DNA from: Ctenosaura bakeri
Taxonomy: Eukaryota > Chordata > Lepidosauria > Squamata > Iguanidae
NCBI GenBank assembly: GCA_948474755.1
Contig: CAOLHI010003120.1
Location: forward strand, 124,001 to 188,000
Reading direction: 5' to 3'
Length of the DNA stretch: 64,000 nt
Below, piece by piece: positions 59,401-64,000 of this stretch. The notes beneath the pieces are model-generated. The model had not been told where the DNA came from, ran no database searches, and was given only the letters and a program-made list of their open reading frames with translations. Each line of letters opens with the position of its first letter. Positions within the stretch are counted from its first letter, which is position 1. Made by a program: the position numbers and the translations under genes.

Positions 59401-62400
59401 ATCATGAAAAACTCTCCCCCCTGCATTTCTCTCCCATTCCCTTTCTTCTTTCTCAGCACCAGGGCAGAGGCAAAGCAATGTGAGGGCCAAGCTCCAGAGG
59501 GCACAACAAAAGCGCACATGCACATGTCTTCCCCTGCCCCATTGCCTTACTTTTTGCCTCAGTGTGAGTTCTCAGAGCCAGGGCAGAGGCAAAGCAATGG
59601 GAGGGGATTGGGCACAAGTAAAGTGTGCACATGTGTCTTCCTCAACCCCATTGCCTTACCTTTTGCCTTGGTGCCAGTTCTCAGTGCTGGGGCCAGAGGC
59701 AAGGGGATGGGAGGGGGAACTCCAAAGGGCAGAAGGAAAGGGAACACTGCCTTCCTCCCCCACTCTCATCCTCTTATCTTTTGCCTTGTGGGAGTTCTCA
59801 ATGCTGGGGCAGAGGCAAAGGAATGGGAGGGGGAGCTCCAGGGGACAGAAGGAAATGGCACATATGTCTCTTCTCCACCCCGTTGCCTTACCTTTTGCAT
59901 TGGCACATTTGCCTTCTTTCTCTGCACTGGCAAAACATGAGGGAATGGGAGGCAGAGAATGGGGGGGCACAAATCAAATTCGTGAGAGTCAAACCTGCAA
60001 AGATGGAGAGAGAACAGTATTCTGCAACATAATCATTTTGATGACTTGAAAAAGCACTTCATAATTCTAAACATAGATAATGCTAATAAGCGATGCTTAG
60101 CAGATCTGGCTCTGTCCCGAAGTAGTATTGCACTTAACCATGTAAGTAACACCTAAGCCAATGTCCATGATGAGTGATACACACACACATGAACTGGCCT
60201 GACAATGGATTACTAGGCACACTTTTTAGTAACTCTTTGCCTCTTTTCTTTTCAGTCAGTTGTGACTTTTGATATAAAGTGTGGTGAGGTAAGAACCTTT
60301 TTTCCCCAGTTTTTCAAATTGTCAGTGGGTTTCTGTTTTATGACTGTCAATGTGTTCTTGTTTTCAGTTGTACTCATACACAGTTGTGAGATCATTTCAT
60401 GAAAGAAAACATCAGAAAAAAAAGATATTTCTTCTTGACTAGATCTTAGAGAGAAGATCTGAACTTCTTATGAGTTAGCACACTGGAAGGAACCTATTAT
60501 GCCCTCAGTCAAGTGATTCAGTCTAGTCTAGAAGCTTTCATTTTGCTTGTTCTGCTGTTCCATTTCTCTCTTAACTAATTTAACTGTTCTCTGTTTCTGG
60601 TAAAGTGTCTTTCTGGTTTATTATGTCTGGACCTCCACTATGATTAAAGTTAGAAGACTGAAAGGAAACTGCCAGTTTTTGTGTGGGAGGATATTACAAT
60701 AAAAATGTCAACCTTGGGTTTATATTCTCTTCCAGTAATTTCAGAACAAAAAGATCAGACTACCTTCCTCACTCAGAAGGATACTTACACATAATAGTTG
60801 TTCTTAGCTTGAATTGGACCTGTTTCCTCGCTTGTCCAAGAGATTTGTTTGATCCCAAGAATGATATAACAGATGCAGCAACATCAAAGGAAGCCCCACC
60901 TCCATGCAATAAAAGAGCTGGACCCCAAGGCAATGGGGAAGGTTCTAGAAGCTAGCAAGTCATCAGACATTAGCATGCACCTTCCACACTAAAGCCAGTC
61001 TGAAAGTATGAATGTGTGCTGGAAGCCTTTTATGATAAACACTCTAAACAAAGACATCTCTAGTGTGCAGATGTGAGTCTTAATTCTACAAGTGTGGAAG
61101 CTGGAAACACTCTCATATAGAAGCTTATCCTCTTATTTCTGGAATGCTATGCCAAGATTAATGGTGAGCCCTTTTCATACCACCAGACAGCTATATAATG
61201 GTTGTCTGTGATGCCGACTAAGGACTCCAGAACTCATCTGCCTTCTGGCAGTGTTAGCTCTTTAAGATAAATACATACATACATACATACATACATACGT
61301 ACATATCAACCAATCAACCAACCAACCTTTGGTGATTTTTTCCCCTAGGGAACAGTATACCAATCCAGTAGTGGTGCTTGTGTCAAGGTAAGTATTCTTT
61401 TTTTCTTCTCAAAGATATGATAATAATGTGGATATCTTTTTTTTAAATAAGCTGTAATTATGTAGTACAAAATTATGTAGATTACAAATTTGCTATTTTT
61501 GCTGTGATCCTTGCTTTGTGCAAAACTCTCCAGTCTTTTTAGCTCAAGGAGTGCCCATCCTTTTAAGCATGGATGCCACATTGGGTGATCTGTCAGAGCT
61601 GTACCCACATGGATATGTGTATGCATGTACCTCATGCGTGCACACACCCATTCCTAAAGACACAAATGTATCACAAATACAAGTGCACTATTTTATAGAC
61701 ACAAACACATCAGAAACTCAGACAATCACTCTTGCCTTCCCAGTATGCCTCCATACACGTAGTCTTGCATACACTAGACACGTGGCCACATAGTGATGGG
61801 AAATCCTCTCTCTGGGTGCTGAGATGATGTCTCTTCCTCCTAATTCTGCTGGGAGGCAGAATATATGGAGAGATTCTTCTCACGTACCCTGTTTTCCAGC
61901 AGAATTGGATTATTGATGCTTTAATCTGCTGGGAGAGGAGCCACACAAGGAGAGAGTCAATATTTTAGGTGGGCTGTTGAGAAACCTGATTTGGCCTGGA
62001 ATGAGAGGACAGTCAGCCTTGTGCAGCTCTTTCCCAAGCAGAATTGGTCTCCTGCTCACACATCAAAGAGTTATTTGAGAAGCTGGCAAGAGCCCAATTC
62101 TGCTGGAAAACAGATTGCACAAGTGAGAATCTCCTTGCAAACCAGGAATAGACTCTGGTTTCCATGGGCATGGATGCAGTAAATCCTCTTTGGTTTTTAT
62201 TCCAAATTTTAAAGGAGCTGACCACAGGGTAATGCACTGTGGTTAAGCATAATGATAGGTCTTTCAAAGTCTGGAATAAGATCCAGAGTGCATTCACCAT
62301 CCCACTAACCTGGAAGTCACTAAATTGCAAGCCCTACTTCACAGCAGCACCAGCAGCGTGGATAGGGATGATCACACATGCAGCTTTTGAGGAGGAGAGA

Positions 62401-63016
62401 TGTAGCTTAAGAATTGCTTATTCCTCCTGTTATGCTTTAGAGGAAAGCCAGCATGGTGTAGTGGTTTTAGCATTGGCCTGTGTCTCTGGAGACCAGGATA
62501 TGAATCCCCACTTGGCCATGGAAACTCAATGAGTGACCTTGGACAAGTCAAACTTTCTCAACCTCAGAAGAAGGCAAAAGCAAAACCTCCTCTGAACAAA
62601 TCTTGCCAAGAGAACATTATGATAGGGTTGTCTTAGGATCACCATAGGATGGAAATGACTTGAAGGTATACGATAACAATCTTCCTAGTTTGTCTGAAAT
62701 GGCATAGAAGAATTGTGTTCATCTTCTTTCATTTTTTGTTCTTGATGACTGCTTCAATGTTGTACTTGTCAAAGCTTCTAGACAACTTTTAAAACTAATC
62801 TTATCAGTATGAAAATAAAAACCAAACAAACTAGGCCACATCCAGTATAGTGAACCCGCTCAAGGAAGTGAGTTTCAGAGCAATTCTGTTTATAAAGAAA
62901 GCATTTTTATAATAAATGTTTTGGTTGAAATTTATCCCCTGATGCATTCTTTTTAAATTCATGGTATATTTCAGAATATACAAGGCTCATCTCAGAGTAG
63001 CGGCAGACAGTCTGAA
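54498..63016 (+). CDS. Second FRRS1-family gene: signal peptide, Reeler domain, glycosylated linker (3' partial)
   Basis: Four well-supported exons encode a signal peptide (MEKYSFFAVIFCAVF, then MHKVLG), a Reeler domain with its cysteine pair (DCDSM and GLPCAN) and the SAISHR motif seen in FRRS1, and an acidic linker rich in Asn-x-Ser/Thr. All join in frame. Three further small phase-0 exons are proposed (60,256, 61,349 and 62,975). The DOMON and b561 exons expected for a complete family member are not seen before 64,000. The gene is in the same orientation as gene 1 and starts about 19 kb downstream of its end. The Reeler sequence is only distantly like human FRRS1, so I give no symbol. A Reeler-only secreted product ending at the stop at 58,555-58,557 is the alternative. 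Confidence 0.8.
54694..56142. other. Intron of the second FRRS1-like gene
   Basis: AT-rich DNA, with a SINE at 55,790-55,954 as the only recognised element. Confidence 0.6.
55790..55954 (+). repeat. tRNA-derived SINE
   Basis: gagtcagtgtgatttaatgg, aaggtttgattccccactca, tail gcacacaacaataat. Confidence 0.82.
56143..56279 (+). CDS. Second gene: Reeler domain middle
   Basis: The exon is 137 nt, phase 1 to 0, with acceptor ttcccctag and donor TCG|gtatgt. It encodes VLEATSPSGFTAFMAQAREV, then GNIPVGMFRIVDPNTQGLPC and ANVS. F..FM.QARE and PVG.F are typical Reeler motifs, and the cysteine in GLPCAN pairs with the one in the previous exon. Confidence 0.9.
56397..56432. repeat. (TTTC)n microsatellite
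   Basis: About nine TTTC units lie in the intron after the second Reeler exon. Confidence 0.85.
56433..57596. other. Intron of the second FRRS1-like gene, nothing recognised
   Basis: AT-rich sequence with poly(A)/poly(T) tracts only. Confidence 0.45.
57597..57688 (+). CDS. Second gene: Reeler domain end
   Basis: The exon is 92 nt, phase 0 to 2, with acceptor ctcttttcag and donor ATAAT|gtaagc. It encodes NSAISHRNPSVKHRITTSWI and APEGTRRIRI. The SAISHR motif and the W-x-AP strand are conserved in Reeler domains of FRRS1. Confidence 0.9.
58224..58539 (+). CDS. Second gene: last Reeler strand and acidic N-glycosylated linker
   Basis: The acceptor is tttcccttccag. It begins GTFVQDYDTYWVGVHSK, equivalent to the last Reeler strand, then about 85 residues with four sequons (NDT twice, NSS, NVT), an acidic run (DEEQEEIDF; LLAEAEAESE) and a basic end (RKSRRK). 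A donor AAG|gtattt at 58,540 closes it in phase 0. If that donor is not used, translation stops at TGA 58,555-58,557 after VFMKH. Confidence 0.85.
58935..59165. repeat. Palindromic transposon-like repeat
   Basis: The arms tatccacactatacaattta and tgctataatttccttatgtg are inverted, and the interior pair tggctctgtcctatgggctt / attacataggaaagggtcat is mirrored. It resembles 14,925 and 26,556. Confidence 0.5.
59342..60017. mobile_element. Tigger-like element expanded by an internal minisatellite
   Basis: TA-flanked, starting cagtggcctcttccc and ending gagagaacag (diverged). It keeps the 'tgaaagtggaaaaatcatg' and 'gtgagagtcaaacctgcaaa' motifs near its ends. The middle is a four-copy tandem repeat. 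Confidence 0.55.
59450..59910. repeat. Minisatellite, four units of about 109-119 bp
   Basis: Units start at 59,450, 59,569, 59,678 and 59,795, each opening ttctca followed by gccagggcagaggcaaag-like sequence and closing with ttgccttaccttttgcct-like sequence. Confidence 0.8.
60256..60288 (+). CDS. Second gene: candidate linker mini-exon 1
   Basis: The exon is 33 nt, phase 0 to 0, with acceptor ttcttttcag and donor GAG|gtaaga. It encodes SVVTFDIKCGE. It was found by splice signals and phase only; no homology is recognised. Confidence 0.45.
61267..61301. repeat. (ATAC)n microsatellite
   Basis: About eight ATAC units lie about 50 bp before candidate mini-exon 2. Confidence 0.85.
61349..61387 (+). 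CDS. Second gene: candidate linker mini-exon 2
   Basis: The exon is 39 nt, phase 0 to 0, with a pyrimidine-rich acceptor (ttttttcccctag) and a consensus donor AAG|gtaagt. It encodes GTVYQSSSGACVK, a Ser-rich segment suited to an extracellular linker. Confidence 0.52.
61388..62974. other. Intron between candidate mini-exons 2 and 3
   Basis: It contains an imperfect inverted pair around 61,860-62,120 (cagcagaattggattattga / cccaattctgctggaaaaca) and a SINE at 62,450-62,688. No other exon was recognised. Confidence 0.45.
62450..62688 (+). repeat. tRNA-derived SINE
   Basis: aaagccagcatggtgtagtg, ggatatgaatccccacttgg, ttgaaggtatacgataacaa. Confidence 0.83.
62975..63016 (+). CDS. Second gene: candidate linker mini-exon 3
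   Basis: The exon is 42 nt, phase 0 to 0, with acceptor ggtatatttcag and consensus-like donor GAA|gtaagt. It encodes NIQGSSQSSGRQSE, a Ser/Gln/Gly-rich low-complexity stretch, again suited to a linker. Confidence 0.52.
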
Positions 63017-64000
63017 GTAAGTGTTGTTTTCCTTTTCACACTTGAAAATTAGTTTTGTGTTTCTTTTCATGACTTGGTTAGGGTTAAACGTTTACACTGT
63101 AGTCTTTGTGAGAGTTTTTAATGGGGAATTTGCTGGTGAAACAGCAATTGACAATTAACTCTTTCCTGTTATTCTGTTCTCTCCCTGAAACTGTCAGTAA
63201 TCTCACAAAAGCTGGAATCTGGAATCTGGTGAGAAAGGGGAGTTTCACAGGGAGAAGAGTGGGAGCTGAAGTAGTTAGCATCACTATTCCCTGCTGTTTG
63301 TTCATATGCAATTCCTCCAGTTCCTCCCAAAGCTGTCTCTCCATAAAGAAATGTCTATAAGAATTTTGTTATATGTAATACACATTCTTAAACCCTGAGA
63401 ATTTTTCTAGAAATCCCTAGCAGCTCTCACAAAATCATAGCTTCAAAGCTCTTGAAAAGGAAAATTAAATGAAAAGTTAAAAGGTTGAAAAAACTAGAAG
63501 TGGAAACTGAGACTAGCATACTTTAGACAAACATGAAAAACAATGACTCACTGGACAAGACAATAATGCTCAGTAAATGGAAGGCATTAGGAAAAGAGGA
63601 AGACCACATTACAAGTGGATAGACTCAATCAAGGAAGTCATAGCCTTGAGTCTGCAAGACCTAAATGGGACTGTTCAAGACTGGGATTCTTGGAGGTGTC
63701 TCATCCATAGGGATGCTGCAAGTTGAACCAGACTTGATGGCAAGTAACAGCCACACAAATAACAACCAAGAAAGGGAAGCAAGCAGAAACTACCTCAAAG
63801 CTTGCTCTGGCAGGACTTTGCCTTCCACAGGGCCATCCTCTACCAGTGGCTTCATGGGAAGGATTCAAAGAAATGGTGGGAGACCTTCTCTGGCTGGACA
63901 GTTCCCTCTCTCCTGTCTCCTGGATATTCTGCCAAAAAGTGCCCTGCTATTTGGGAAAAAATATTATGGAGAGATATATTCTGATACTATTTATTGCGAT
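63017..64000. other. Downstream sequence of the second gene to the window edge, nothing recognised
   Basis: No DOMON, b561 or further mini-exon with both splice sites and an open phase-0 frame was found before the edge. Confidence 0.4.

Noticed and set aside
59344..60049. Open frames of up to 198 codons in three frames on the plus strand
   Set aside because: They are produced by the four-copy minisatellite in a Tigger-like element. The repeated peptides are just the translated repeat unit.
21731..62688. Sequences with A-box and B-box like promoters that could be called tRNA genes
   Set aside because: They are bodies of tRNA-derived SINEs with (ACA)n tails in many copies. None folds as a full cloverleaf by inspection.
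1..64000. CRISPR arrays, operons, prokaryotic features
   Set aside because: The window is vertebrate nuclear DNA. The only short direct repeats are microsatellites, a minisatellite and MITE subrepeats.

Overview
The window is vertebrate nuclear DNA, most likely from a squamate reptile (lizard or snake). The evidence is long introns with GT-AG splice sites, tRNA-derived SINEs with (ACA)n tails, CR1 and L1 LINE remains, a 5S rRNA-derived SINE, and many small hAT, Tigger-like and Harbinger-like DNA transposons. Nothing in it looks bacterial. Coding sequence is a small fraction of the window.

Layout. Positions 1 to about 10,900 hold L1 retrotransposon sequence on the minus strand. An older L1 (ORF1 at 8393-7392, ORF2 from 7346 running past the left edge) is split by a second, 5'-truncated L1 (663-4882) that is bounded by a 16-bp target-site duplication. 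From 13,968 to 33,939 on the plus strand lie eleven exons of a ferric-chelate reductase 1 (FRRS1) family gene. They encode the DOMON domain and the six-helix cytochrome b561 domain, and all four expected haem-ligand histidines are present. The N-terminal Reeler exons are not in the window and should lie to the left of it. The likely poly(A) signal is at 35,416. Positions 35.4-50 kb are intergenic and rich in repeats, including a very GC-rich 626-bp inverted-repeat element at 47,596-48,221.

A second gene of the same family starts at about 50.0-54.5 kb in the same orientation. Its signal peptide and complete Reeler domain (54,498-57,688) are followed by a glycosylation-rich acidic linker exon (58,224-58,539) and then by at least three candidate small exons of 33-42 nt. 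All of these are in phase 0. The window ends before any DOMON or b561 exon, so the gene is cut by the right edge. The locus is therefore a head-to-tail pair of FRRS1-like genes. By family knowledge the products are membrane ferric reductases that pass electrons from cytosolic ascorbate across the membrane; that function is not proved by this sequence.

The most useful points to follow up are the chain of symmetric mini-exons in the second gene, a candidate 5' exon for it, the failure of the last two exons of the first gene to join in frame, and several nested transposon insertions whose target-site duplications can be read directly.
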